DNA of 64,000 bases, taken from NCBI RefSeq assembly GCF_030867095.1, contig NC_081833.1:75211395-75275394 (forward strand), read 5' to 3'. Both the position numbers and the translations under genes were made by a program. Below the pieces are notes generated by a model, which was given only the letters and a program-made list of their open reading frames with translations, searched no databases and was not told where the DNA came from. Below are positions 24,801 to 34,997 of the stretch, in pieces (the stretch's first letter is position 1; every line of letters starts with the position of its first letter). This DNA comes from Alligator mississippiensis (Eukaryota > Chordata > Crocodylia > Alligatoridae).

Positions 24801-26666
24801 AAGCCTTGGCCTGTCATCTGGGGGGACGGCTGCACACCCAAGGGCTGGAGCAGGGACCACTTCCATCATGCTGCAAGACGAGGGCGGCCCTCGCCAGCAA
24901 GGAGCCAGGGTCACACCCATGTTGGGTTCAAGGGAACTGGGATGACACCTGCGTGAGGAAGCGTGGGGACTTGGCGCTATCCATGCCACAGCATGCGCCC
25001 GCAGCTCCTGGGTCTATTCCCCTTGCACTAGGACAGGGTCTGATGGACACCGGCGGTGAGGATGTCAGCTCTGTGCAGCTCCCTAAGCAAAACCAGCTGC
25101 AGCTCATGGAGCTCAGGTTGCACAGCCCTCCACGAGCACTGCTCTGGCTCGGAGACCCCAGGGGGCCCAGGCCACAGCATGTCCCCTCTCAGCTGCCCAT
25201 TGTGCACCACTGCATTTCTTCTTTCTAACCTGGGGGGGAGAACAAATGACTCCAGGCCAGGCTTCAGGCCGCAGGCCCTGATGATAGGGACCTGGCATAG
25301 CCTGTTTGTTCTTCGTCCCATGTGATCTCAGATGAGCGCAGGGCCGATTGACTGCACCCCGAGAGAATGAGGGGTGTGGAGTCGGGGGCTTGTTACATTA
25401 GCCAGGAGCCGGCTGTCCTCACAGTCTGTTCTGGGGCCCCTGGGCTGGTGATGGCTTCGGTCCAGCTTGCCACGTGGGTCCCGCACACCACGGCTTTGTG
25501 CTTCCTAGCTCCTGCCCTGCAGGAACGTGGGCAAGCGCTGCAAGCAGCACGGCTGCATCCCACACGGCCTGTGCCACGAGGTTAACGCTGCCCTCTTCCT
25601 CAGTTGAGGGGCCGGGCGCATGAGTCTCCTCGTCTCATGGGCAGCGGAGCAAAGCCCACTGTAAAAATCCCAGGCCTCATGATGCTCGGCTGTTGGCAGA
25701 ATCTCGTCCTTCCTCAGCAGGCCGGCGGTGCGGCCGGGACCGTGTTCACTGGCTGCCAGAGTGAATGTTGGCTCTGCTGGAGTGACGCTTGCTAGCTCCC
25801 AACCTCGTGCCCATCGCTGTTTGGCAGGCGGGTAATGCCAAGGGCTGCAAGAGCACCAAGTTCAAGGGCTAGCAGGGAAGGGAAGGAAGAGCCCGTTTGC
25901 TGCAGCTGGCAGCTCGACCCCCACTGTTCCCCTTCCTGGGTTCAAGCACTTCCCAGTTCACATGTGAACAGCCAGAGTTAACACTTCTCCCCGTGTGACC
26001 TGCTGCCATCAGGTTCTCAGGGCAGCTCCTCCGGAGACAGGTGCCAGGAAGAACAGAGTTAGGCCAGGCAGCAGCCTGGTCCTGTGACTGCCGGCTGGCA
26101 GTCATGTGCAGGGTTATCTACAGCGTGAAGCAATCCCTGGCACTGGGGCGGGAGAGCACCGTGCTGCACTTCCTGGCTTCCGCGTGTCATTGCCTGCTCC
26201 CACGTGGAAGCAGGGTCCTTCACCCCCACGGCGCAGGACAGGGCAGTTAGAGTTGAATCTCCTGCAAGTGGAGCTCTCGGGCTCTGGTATTCAGTCCCAT
26301 CTCCCGTCCTTCCTGTGCAGCCTCGCCTCTGCGTGGCTCCGGGCCCGTGTTCAGTGCTGGTCTTGATTTGGGATCAGTGTTTGCAGGACGGCGACCCCTT
26401 TGTGATCCAGCCATCCCCACTCACCCCACTCTCTCTCCCTCTCTCTCTCTCCTCCCATTAGGAAACGCCAGCTTTCACCCCAATCCAAGAGCTCCAGCAA
26501 AGTCACGAGCGTCCCAGGCAAGGCATCCGAGCCAGGCGCGCCAGCCGCCGGCGCCAAGGCCGGCAAGTCCAGCACGCTGTCGCGGCGGGAGGAGCTCCTG
26601 AAGCAGCTGAAAGCGGTGGAAGACGCCATCGCTCGCAAAAGGGCCAAAATCCCCGGGAAAGTATAG
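12882..26666 (+). CDS. ZC3H18: Zinc finger CCCH-type containing 18, last ten coding exons (C-terminal half)
   Basis: ZC3H18 is a nuclear protein that connects the cap-binding complex and ARS2 to the NEXT adaptor and so to the RNA exosome. Visible coding exons: 12882-13082, 14196-14321, 15951-16052, 17591-17734, 19009-19161, 21316-21470, 22048-22244, 23098-23194, 24640-24736 and 26462-26666 (stop TAG). All have GT-AG borders and phases agree throughout, giving 491 codons plus the end of one split codon. Recognised conserved blocks are ADEWKDPWRRSKSPKKKLG, SSYSSYSSRSSRHSSFSGSR, DSEDMYADLASPVSSASSR, AHKEIKLTLLNK and the C-terminal helix LSRREELLKQLKAVEDAIAR ending KIPGKV. The Ser/Arg-rich part spans exons one to six. 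The CCCH finger is outside the window. The first exon's start (12,882) is chosen from reading phase and an AG, but its pyrimidine tract is poor. Identity is near certain from family memory and from gene order. Confidence 0.96.
13286..13608 (+). mobile_element. Possible solo LTR fossil (family uncertain)
   Basis: A segment starting TGTAAGG and ending ACTGTCACA contains a TATA-like 'cctttataaagcagac' followed by a purine-rich leader. This recalls solo LTRs of reptilian endogenous retroviruses. A short flanking GCAAC may repeat on both sides. It contains no coding remnant and the limits are tentative. Confidence 0.3.
19009..19161 (+). other. ZC3H18: ZC3H18 SR-rich symmetrical exon with internal alternative donor
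   Basis: This exon is 153 nt, a multiple of three with matching phases at both ends, so its inclusion or skipping keeps the frame. Its 3' part encodes an RS-dipeptide-rich extension (SRSLSRSHSRSTSASVSPS). An internal AG|GT at 19,074/19,075 would, if used, join SRSR directly to SLSVSSVSS of the next exon. As I recall it, that is the arrangement in the canonical mammalian protein. The full-length donor at 19,162 (GTAAAG) is the stronger of the two. Confidence 0.55.
22043..22047 (+). other. ZC3H18: Tandem NAGNAG splice acceptor, ZC3H18 exon 22048-22244
   Basis: The acceptor reads ccAGcAG before GAAAATC. Use of the upstream AG would add one alanine codon between the preceding Lys and GKSKKED without changing frame. 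Confidence 0.5.
24635..24639 (+). other. ZC3H18: Tandem AG acceptor, ZC3H18 exon 24640-24736
   Basis: The acceptor reads ttccAGtAG before GTGCTCG. The upstream AG follows the better pyrimidine tract and would insert one valine (giving VGARD instead of GARD). Both keep the frame. Confidence 0.5.
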
Positions 26667-27490
26667 TCGGGCGCGGCTGCAGCCTCGCCTCGGCCTGGCC
26701 TAGCGACTCTGAGCTGTTTTTATACGTAGCACGACGCGGCCACTCTGGATTTGGCGGTTCCGTCTGATGATGATGATTTTTTTTTTCTTTCATTTTGGCC
26801 ACGGTTCTTTTAAAACAAAAAAATTACCAAGTTTGGCAGCAGCGAACACACAAAAGATGCGACTCACCCCGGCTCCTACCCTAGGGCCGCGCGGCGGGGG
26901 CCGCCAGCCCCGCCAGACAGACCGAGCCGGCACCACGACGGAGGCCCAGCCACCCCGCCAGGTTTTCCATGTAAATTATGCACAGAGGACTCCAGATCGC
27001 AGCCCTGTTGGATACGTTCACTACTTTCCCCTCTCTCTTTCTTTCTCTTTTTCTCTCTGCCCTCCCCCAGCCCATTTCTCTCTGCCTTCTCCTCTTTGCT
27101 AGCCATGAGTTGTATTCTTCTAGTTAGCCTTGCTGTGTGGTTGAGTGTCTTCAGCAATGCAGTTCTATATACTGTGTAACGAGAACCGAAAACTGCTGTG
27201 AACTACTGGCGACATCATCTTCTCTTCCTGCCCCCTATCGCCGCCCCCCCCTCCCTCCAGCCCTCCCCCAGGAGCAAGACAAATATATATATATTCTTGA
27301 CGAAAGTCTGATTGGGAAATACAACCTGTCTTTTATTTTAAGCATCAGATTGTTTTAGTTGATTTAAAAAAAAAACAAAAAACCACAAACAAAAAAAAAA
27401 CCCGCAAAGGTCTTGGGATGTCTGTCTGACGAGGAGGGTCTTTTTTTGAGGGGTCTACCCGAAATAAAGTATTTTGATAAACAGTTCTTC
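26667..27490 (+). other. ZC3H18: ZC3H18 3' UTR
   Basis: The region from the TAG stop to the poly(A) signal has no further frame. It contains C-rich and CT-rich tracts, an ATATATAT patch at about 27,283-27,292, and A-rich runs near 27,366-27,405. Length and position just before AATAAA fit a single terminal exon. Confidence 0.75.
27463..27468 (+). terminator. ZC3H18: ZC3H18 poly(A) signal AATAAA
   Basis: A canonical AATAAA in 'gaaataaagtattttgataa', followed about 25-50 bp downstream by a T/G-rich 'tgtctgttctcttcgggg' element. Confidence 0.8.
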
Positions 27491-30080
27491 CCAGCCTGTC
27501 TGTTCTCTTCGGGGTGCCCCCATCTGTGCCCACCCCCCTGGCCTCCGACGAGGTATTGCTGCCCCCTTACCCAGCCACGTAGCTGCAGGTGACATCTGCC
27601 AGGGCTTGGACACCCAGGAGCTCACATCACGGCTGGCCTCTGAACACAGCACAGGTTGAATGTCGTGCCCTTCGCAAGCATGAACTGTCTCCGCCTGCAC
27701 ACGCCGGTACCACAGCTGCATGTGGAGGGAGCGGTGCTGTGAGCCTGGCTCTTCAAAGCAGGGGTGGGGAAACTGAGGCACGGATGTTAAGGGACATGCC
27801 CTGGTTCAGCGGGGGCATCCTGTGCACTGGAGCTGCTGGCAGTGGGGGTGAATGGTGCCTGCCAGGCCGAGGAGGAGGGGGGCCCTGCTGGTGCCACAGG
27901 CAATGTAAATGATGTCACCGTGTTTGCATGAGACACTAATGCACGGGGGCTGGCTTCACCCCTCCCTGCACAGCATTGGCACTGCCCACGTGCCAGTAGC
28001 TACCTCCCGAGGGGATTCACCCTTGCAGAGTTGCACCAAGCCCCACCGTGCAAGCCCTGCGTGGCTGCCGGGAATACCTGTCTGCCGCAGCAGCTGGAAG
28101 GAGCACGTCTCTGGCTGGCTTGAACTGCCCCGGCTGGGTGCCCAGGAGCCCCGGCCTCTTCCCCCTGAGCGCCAGCCGGGGCCGCAGCCTCTGGTCGCAT
28201 TGTTTCCCCTGTTTCCATCCCCGTGAGGGCATGCATATTTCCACCCTGGCGCTCACCGGCTGCTGCAATCTCGCCATCTCTGCGGACAGGAGCGATCTGG
28301 CTGTGGTCAGCGGTGACATGTCCTAGGGCAGCTTAGGCAGATGTCCCAAGATGGGCTGCGCGCGGGTCTCGGGCGTGAGAACCTGCAGGGTTAGTCGGGA
28401 CGGGCTCCGTTCTCTGTCGCATCTGCGGGACCGGGGCTCTCCAGCACCTATGACAAGGGCCGAAGCCCCCCACACATCCCCCCGGTCAGTGTGCCATGCA
28501 GTGGGGCAGCAGCACCCAATAGCTATATATGAGTGAACACAGGACAGCCCCGGGCACTGCTCCCATGCTGCGATGGGGGGACCCCCGGCCCTGCTCCGGT
28601 CTGCGCGAGGGGCTGCTCAAAAACAAGCCTTGCAATCCTTCCACACTGCCTGTGCGAGCGTGCAGCGGGCCCAGGCGTGGGCCTAGGGGTGTGGCTGCCA
28701 TCGGCCCTGCAGGCACCGGGGTGGGAGACACGAGCGGGGCCTGGCCCTGGCAGGGGGGAATTCTTCCGGGGGTGGTCCCTGCGGTCTTCCTCTCCTGCAG
28801 TGTCATAAAACCACCCCCTGCTTCTATGCCCCATTGCCCTTTTCCTGGGTTGCCCAACATGGGACTTCTGGGCCTTGCTTCAGTGCCGGGCTCGGTACCG
28901 GGGAAGGAATGTGGCCGTGACGTCGCCGCCTGCTCTTGCGCAAGGGGCTTCGTGGCGTGGGCAGGGGGGCAACCCCCCCCACGGCCCCGTGTGTGTGGGA
29001 AGCGCTTGATCTCCATGCCTGTGCAGGACCCTGAGCAACACCCCCACCCCCTCCATCCCAGCATGGAGGGGGCTGCCAGGGATGCCCGGACTGGGGATGG
29101 AGGGGAGCTTGTGGGCGGTGTGGTCCAAGCCGCTGCCCTGGCATCGACGAGGTCGTAGACACCCAGCAATGTGGAGGGGGAAGGTGGGCACCGAGCCAGG
29201 CTGGGTACCGCGGCTGGGGGGAGGCAGGGTGGTGGGCATGCTGCAAAAGGGGATCATAATAGCCCCTCCTGTGCCAGGGAGCAAGCACGACCCACCCCAC
29301 AACAAGGCTGCGAATGCACCCCAGCATCAGCCAGTGCAGAAGGGCAACAGGCTCGGTGCACGGGCTGGGGGGCTCCAGCGCCATCTGGCCCCGGGGTCAC
29401 GGCCATCCGGCTGCAATGCTGGCAGAGATGACCATTTTCCTCCTGGCAGGGGCACAGCAAGTTAACCCTGCGCAGCTGCCACCCCCCCCATGACCAGCCC
29501 TACTGCTAATATGGGGCAGACGGCTTCCTGCTTCCAAGTGGCAGCTCCCCACGCCGGTGTTTCTGAGGCGCTGCTCTGTTTCTGGGCCCCCAGCGCCCGG
29601 GATCTGTGCCTCTTCTGCCAGCAGCCCCCCACTCCTTGGTTGCAGCTCCCTGGACCAGGGCAGCCCACCACCCCCTGGGGCCTGCTTGCACCCAGGCCAG
29701 TCTCCCCACTTGCAGGAGCATCAGCTGCCCAGCCCCAGGTCTGGCGCTGTCTCAGCCCCCTCCACATCAGCCCAGAGCCCCCATCCCTATGGGGTGGGGG
29801 GGGGGGAGCACCAAGGAGAGGAGGATCCAGCTCTCGGGAGGTGTGGGGAGCCAGCCTGCAGGGTCTAGGGAGGATCCCTGCTGGAGCCTGCAGGGAAAAG
29901 CCGGACGCCCCCCCCTTGCCTACTAATCCCCTTCTCAAATGCACCAGGGAAATGATTAATGGCAGGAGGAAAAGAAACACAGCGACCACACAGAAGGAAG
30001 TCCGCTGGGAAATCTCCCCAGGGCAGGAGGAAGAGATGCAATGCTTGGAGTTTCCAGGTGTGTTCATCACCTGTGCAGGC
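27491..30080. other. ZC3H18-IL17C intergenic region
   Basis: GC-rich, unique-looking sequence with many overlapping open frames on both strands that have no splice structure or family resemblance. They are explained by low stop-codon density. A MIR fragment lies near 27,757-27,815. No other gene or array is visible. Confidence 0.6.
27757..27815 (-). repeat. MIR SINE fragment
   Basis: The 'tggggaaactgaggcacgga' and 'gttaagggacatgcc' phrases are the reverse-orientation MIR core, typical of very old amniote copies. Confidence 0.6.
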
Positions 30081-30087
30081 TATATAA
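30007..30087 (+). promoter_or_regulatory. IL17C: IL17C core promoter: TATA box and kappaB-like site
   Basis: TATATAA stands at 30,081-30,087, placing the start near 30,112 and giving a 5' leader of about 95 nt. GGGAAATCTCCCC at 30,007-30,019, some 60 bp upstream, resembles an NF-kappaB site. IL17C in mammals is induced in epithelium through NF-kappaB, so the pair makes functional sense. Binding itself is inferred. Confidence 0.6.
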
Positions 30088-30206
30088 GCACCGTGGCCGG
30101 GAGCCCGGCTAGACAGCACCTGCCAGGCCCCGAGGGCAGCCAGACTGCAACCAGGACAGCAACAGGGCTCCACGCACCCAGGACACGTCTGGCTCTGCTC
30201 CCAGCC

Positions 30207-30581
30207 ATGGCACCCTCCACCCAGGCATCCCCTGCCATGGTAAGGGCCTGCCAGTGCCCACACCCGGCTGCAGGGAGCTGACTCAGCCCCAGCTGGGCTG
30301 GCATGGGCAAGGGAGGCAGCAAGGGGGTGTGTGGGTGTGGGTGGGTGTGGGTTTGGGTGGGTGGATGGTTTTGTGTGTGTAAAAGGAGAGCCAGGCAGCA
30401 GTACCATATTTTTGGGTGTGTAAGACACCTCAAGCCTCTCCAAAAAAAAAAAATAAGGAACAATTTAATAGCAATTTGGCTGGTTATTTATTATGAGGGT
30501 GGGGACACGGCTGGTTGTGCTCCACTGGCTGCACTGTAAGGGGTCAGGGAGGAGCCCTAGCCCACTTTCTCATGGCGGGGA

Positions 30582-30644
<63 letters not shown>

Positions 30645-31935
30645 GACATCTGAATGAATGAGCTAAGACAACCACCAGGCTGCATGCATGGCCGTGTGGA
30701 CGTGCAGCATATGGATGCGCATCCGTGTCCTTGTACGGGGGTGTGAACCTCTCTGTAGTGTGCTGTCTGTGGGCACGTGTGCGTGTTGGTGGCTTTGAGT
30801 GTGTGGCTCCTAGTGGGTGTATGCAGGCTGGCACATGGACCCTGCGCTCGTGCCCACGGCAGGTGGGGGTGTCCTGCATACATGCGTGTACAAGCGCCGC
30901 AGGGGAGGCGGAGGGCAGCATGGTGGTGCTGACACCCGGCGGGGTTTCCAGGCGTGGTCTCACACCTCCTTTTCCTCGCAGGCCCTGCTGTGCGGCGTCA
31001 TCCTGCTCCTGCTGACGGCCTGCCAGGCCCGTAAGCACCCGGGGGGCACCCAGGCCCACCACCACCACCACGTGCCCTGCTTCAGCCAGGAGCAGCTGCA
31101 GGCCGGGGAGGTGCCCATGCACTACGTGAGCCGCGCCGTGCACTGGGACCGCTATGCCCCCGTGCAGATGGTGCCCTACCTGGAGCAGGCGCAGCGGGAC
31201 CGGAGCCGCCGCCGCCGTCGGCACCCCGAGCCCGGCTGCCCCACGCTGCAGCTCGCAGCGGGCGCTCACAGTGAAGCCAACGAGCGCTCCATCTCGCCCT
31301 GGCGATACCGGTAGGTGCTGGCAGAAGGAAAGGGAGAGGTCCACTGTGTACACCCTCAAGTCTTGGGCCCTGCCTCAGTTTCCCCATCTGGGAACGGGCT
31401 GCTGCCCTGCTCTGCGTTGACTCCATTTCCTCTGGCATGTGAGAAGAGGGAAATCTCTTCTCATCCGCCTCACAACCCTACTGCCATAGCAAGGCTCCCT
31501 GCAGTGGAGAGCTGGCTGCTAAGTGACATGCCCAAGGTCACGCAGGGAGGCAGTAGCAGAGCAGGGAGCCGAGGGTGGGCTCAGTGGGAGTAAGCTGGCA
31601 CCCCTTCACGCTGCCAGCCGGGCCCCAGGCAGGTGTGCTTTGGCCCTAGACCCCCCCCGGCCTGACCCATGTGCCTTCCCCACCACAGCATCGACGAGGA
31701 CGAGAACCGGTACCCGCCCAAGCTGGCCTTCGCCGAGTGCCTGTGCAACGGCTGCATCGACACCAAGACCGGGCGGGAGACAACGGCACTCAACTCGGTG
31801 CTCATCCACCAGACCATGATGGTGCTGCGCCGCAAGCCTTGCCCACGCGACGCCCCCGCCACCTTCGCCTTCGATGTGGACTACATCCGCGTGCCCGTCG
31901 GCTGCACCTGCGTCCTGCCCCGCAGCGCTCCCTGA
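30207..31935 (+). CDS. IL17C: Interleukin-17C
   Basis: A secreted cystine-knot cytokine that signals on epithelium through IL17RA/IL17RE. Coding exons are 30207-30239, 30982-31310 and 31689-31935 (TGA), giving 202 aa against 197 in human. The start lies just after the TATA-driven leader. The signal peptide is split by intron 1, with hydrophobic core LLCGVILLLLTAC (residues 13-25) and likely cleavage after CQA (about residue 27). A His5 run (37-41) replaces the His-rich human N-terminus. A basic RSRRRRR cluster lies at 85-91. RSISPWRYR crosses into exon 3, where CLCNGCID, TGRET, KPCPRD and the C-terminal GCTCVLPRS carry the family cysteines. It lies convergent to CYBA, as in mammals. Identification is firm. 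Confidence 0.96.
30585..30642 (+). repeat. (TG)29 microsatellite in IL17C intron 1
   Basis: An uninterrupted run of 29 TG units, preceded at 30,328-30,380 by a GTGTGGG-rich tract. Alternating purine-pyrimidine DNA of this length can adopt Z-form and is expected to vary in length. Confidence 0.95.
31372..31575. repeat. MIR SINE fragments in IL17C intron 2
   Basis: 'gcctcagtttccccatctgg' at 31,372-31,391 is MIR in forward orientation. 'gcccaaggtcacgcaggg' with 'gcagagcaggga' at about 31,503-31,575 is MIR in reverse. They are two separate old pieces. Confidence 0.55.
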
Positions 31936-32352
31936 GCTGCCCACGGGGCGGGAGGGCCACCGCGCTCCCATGGAGTCGCCCGCCCGCCAGCCACCCATAG
32001 CCCCCTGTAGCGTGACCGTGTCACGTGGCCAGTATGTGCTTGTTCTAAGGCACGTGTTTATACCCGCCATAGGCCCTATGGATCCAGATCCCTCCCACCT
32101 GCCTGCACACAGCGTGACCCCCCACCTCCCTGGTGCATGGAGAGCCTGGCATCCAGGCGTCGGGGTGGACGCAGCAAGGCGCCATCCTCATGCATCCGGG
32201 CACTGCCTGGGGTCAGCGTTGCCCGGGGTGTATTCAGGGGCTTGTGCCTGGTTTTACCCCATTCCCTGCAGGAAAACCTGGGGTCTCGAGGCAGGTCCAG
32301 GTGCACGGGGATGCAGGGCAGTGCTGCCCCCCCCTCCCCCCCCCTGCCATGT

Positions 32353-32638
32353 ATTTATTTGCCTGTGTTATTTATGAGTTATTTATGTCGGATCCAGCCA
32401 GGCTGCCCAGGCCCATGGCAGCAAGAGGCCGGTGCTGAGTCCCAGGCACGTGTGTCCTGCCTCGGTCCTCAGCCTGGCTAGTTATTCCAGCCCTTGCTGC
32501 TGTGCATATGTGTGCACACACGTGTGTGTGTGTAAGCCTGCTGCTGTGAGCCTGATGCTCATATGTAAAGCCCTTAATTATTATTACTAATTATTCATAT
32601 TATTATTGTTATTTATGCTCTCCCCCCCCAGCTATTTA
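32353..32638 (+). promoter_or_regulatory. IL17C: AU-rich elements in the IL17C 3' UTR
   Basis: Five ATTTA pentamers lie at 32,353, 32,370, 32,381, 32,611 and 32,634, within two T/A-rich patches. Such elements destabilise cytokine mRNAs through TTP/Roquin-type factors. The effect here is inferred. Confidence 0.65.
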
Positions 32639-32652
32639 TTGTGCTGCCACCC

Positions 32653-32658
32653 AATAAA
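32653..32658 (+). terminator. IL17C: IL17C poly(A) signal AATAAA
   Basis: AATAAA in 'cacccaataaagtctggctg', about 720 nt after the stop codon, with a T/G-containing downstream stretch. It ends the IL17C transcript. Confidence 0.8.
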
Positions 32659-32996
32659 GTCTGGCTGTGCCGAAGCACGTGTCTACCTGCTTTGTCTTCC
32701 GGGGGGGCCGGGGAGACGCAGCTCCTGAGCCCGCTCCCCAGTGCACAAGAGCGGCAGAGCCGGGGGCGGGCACGGCTGATGGGTGCCCTGTGCTGTGCTG
32801 TGCTGCGCTGTGCCCAGCTTGCAGGTCCCATCAGGGCAGTGGTCGGGGGAGAGGGCTGGCGCAACCAGGCACATGCAAAATTTGGGGGGGGGTCTGGCAC
32901 CCCATCCACCCCAAAGGCTGGTCTGCAGGATGCCCCCAGCCCCACTAACATAGCCAGGCTGCACAGGCAGGGGCACTGTCCCCGCACCCCGCTTCC

Positions 32997-33559
32997 AAAT
33001 ACACACACACACACACACACACTTACAAACATTTATATTTATATACACAAACATACACACAAACACATAATTGCACATACATTTTATACACACACTTAGA
33101 TGCATGCATAGATCTAGACACACACATAGGTCATTGTACACATATTTTACAATTTTATGTATATTTTTATATACATACACACACACAGATAGATGTGTGC
33201 ATAGCTCCATCTACGCACACCTTTTATACCAAAAGGTAATGGCACACACCTTTTAATACACGCACATAACTGCACACACATTTTTATACACAGACACGTG
33301 TGCATAGACCGATCTTGGGGTGTGCATTGTCGCCGTGTTGGTCTAAGGATGGAACGAAGAGGAAGAGCGCGCACCAGCTGCAGAGGCTTCCTCAGCTCGA
33401 CGACGGGTTTTTACACCCAAAAGCTTGCTAAAAAACGGTTTTTCCGACTATTGAAGTGGGTGTAAGAAAAGCTCTCCGATTCACCCAAAGACCCTCGTCC
33501 GCCTAGCTAGCGCTGCACCCCCCCCCCCACACACACACACACAGGTATTTATACACAGT

Positions 33560-33601
<42 letters not shown>

Positions 33602-34125
33602 AATTTCACATGTTTTATACATACACAAATGTGTGCATACACATATACTTGCACACACATTTTACATATACACATACACACACAAAATGTATGCATAGAG
33701 CCATCTACACACATGACATTGTACATACCTTTTAATACACATAATTGCACACACATTTTGGTACACGTAGAGGTGTGCACCGATCGATCTACACACATAC
33801 CTAATTGCACACATTTTATACACACACTGGTGTGTGCATAGTGTGTGTGTGTATAAAAATGTATGTGTGTGTAAATCAATCTAGCTACAAATATGACTTT
33901 TCACACTTTTGTATACACACATGCATAGATCTATCTACACACACATACATAATTGCACACACATTTTTTATACAGATGTGTGCACCGATCGCTCTACACA
34001 CACGTATAGCATACACATTTTTATACACACATGTAATTGCACACATTTTTATATACAGATTGCTTACACCCCCATTTCTATACGTGCGTGTGAGAGCGCG
34101 CACACACACACACACACACACACAG
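32997..34125. repeat. CA/TA-rich microsatellite and minisatellite field
   Basis: Interrupted (CA)n runs alternate with 'ttttatacacacac', 'gcatagatctatctacac' and 'aattgcacacacatttt' words in irregular repetition. A Penelope-like tail (33,318-33,516) interrupts the field. Long open frames here (for example on the plus strand at 33,805-34,559) are repeat artefacts rich in His and Thr. Confidence 0.85.
33318..33516 (+). mobile_element. Penelope-like element tail with decayed hammerhead motif
   Basis: 'gtcgccgtgttggtctaagg' at the left, then CTCGACGACGGG...ACACCC at about 33,396-33,418 where helix II arms (GGGT/ACCC type) survive, then 'aagcttgct' and 'ccgactattgaagtgggtg'. It matches the 7340-7500 copy in order but is more diverged, and it sits within the microsatellite field. 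A fossil, without coding sequence. Confidence 0.55.
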
Positions 34126-34452
34126 GTCTATCTACACTCACACCATGCCCCCCCCCGCCAGGCCACAGGCAGGCCTGCAGCACCCCCTGCGGGGCAGAGC
34201 TGGGCACTGCAGGCCATGGGGCCCAGCCATGGCTCTGCCTCCTCCCTGCCCACCCCCGTTATACTTGGCCCAGGGGGGCTGGCGGGGATCAGGGCCCACA
34301 CCCCCACTCCCAAGCTCTCAGGACCCCCCAACAGAGGAGCCCAGAGCTGTGCACTGCTCACTGGCAGCAGGACTTGAACCCAGGACCTTGGCATCCAGAG
34401 CAGGGGGCTGCACCCCACCCCCATCCTGCTGCACCCCGCACGCCAGGGGGGA

Positions 34453-34720
34453 GATTTCATAGACATTCGGGCTGGAAGGGACCTCCCGCGATCATCGGGT
34501 GCAGCCCTCTGCCCCAGGGGCAGGGAGTCAGCTGGAAGTCAGTCACCCCAACACGATAAATGTCCAAATGTTTCTTGAAAGTGTCCGGAGTAGGTGCTTG
34601 CACCACTTCTGGGGGGCATTTGTTCCAGGCCTGGGGGGCTTGGACAGCAAAGTTTTTCCTTATGTCCAGCCTAAAACGGTCTTGCAGGAGTTTGTGACCG
34701 AGACGGAGGTGGGTGATGGC
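34453..34720 (-). mobile_element. CR1 LINE 3' end
   Basis: Reads as a reverse-orientation CR1 tail: 'tcatagacattcgggctgga', 'agggacctcccgcgatcatc', then 'tttgttccaggcctgggg' and 'tttttccttatgtccagcct'. It is truncated at the 5' side and lies just beyond the CYBA poly(A) site. Confidence 0.85.
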
Positions 34721-34840
34721 TGGGTGAAGCCGGAGCCCTGCCAGGGGCTGCATGCAAGACGTGCAAGGCCCCCCAGAGAGCAAATGCACCCGCCCCCCAA
34801 ATCCAGCACCAGGAGCCCAGCCCACACCATCCTTCACTGG

Positions 34841-34846
34841 TTTATT
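34841..34846 (-). terminator. CYBA: CYBA poly(A) signal AATAAA
   Basis: Minus-strand AATAAA in 'ataccataataaaccagtga', about 150 nt past the CYBA stop codon. The CYBA and IL17C transcripts therefore converge with about 2.2 kb between their ends. Confidence 0.8.
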
Positions 34847-34997
34847 ATGGTATAAAAGAAGCCAGTACAAAAGGGGGTAGGCTGCCCTGAGAGGGGCCGA
34901 GCTGGGAGCACTGGGGGCAGGGGGAAGCCGGCTGGGGCAGAGGTCACGACTGCAGGCAGCGTGGAGGATGCTCAAGGCAGGGCCCCGGGGAGACGCA

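Larger units (their letters stand above)
13083..26461 (+). other. ZC3H18: ZC3H18 introns within the window
   Basis: Nine introns fill the gaps between the listed exons: 13083-14195, 14322-15950, 16053-17590, 17735-19008, 19162-21315, 21471-22047, 22245-23097, 23195-24639 and 24737-26461. Apart from an LTR-like segment in the first and a CT-rich tract before the last exon, I see no gene, RNA gene or dense repeat. A short mixed CA/CG tract lies near 14,850-14,885. GC content rises steadily toward the 3' end. Confidence 0.6.

Noticed and set aside
28486-29384. Several frames over 180 codons on both strands between ZC3H18 and IL17C
   Set aside because: They overlap each other on both strands in GC-rich DNA and show no domain, conserved motif or splice signal pattern.
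34345-34400. 'cttgaacccaggacctt' considered as a tRNA gene T-arm
   Set aside because: No cloverleaf partner arms nearby; fits a degraded SINE or chance.
33562-34559. Cys/Val- and His/Thr-rich frames resembling small secreted proteins
   Set aside because: Translations of CA/TG-rich repeats, also seen at 35,980-36,926 and 37,168-38,532.
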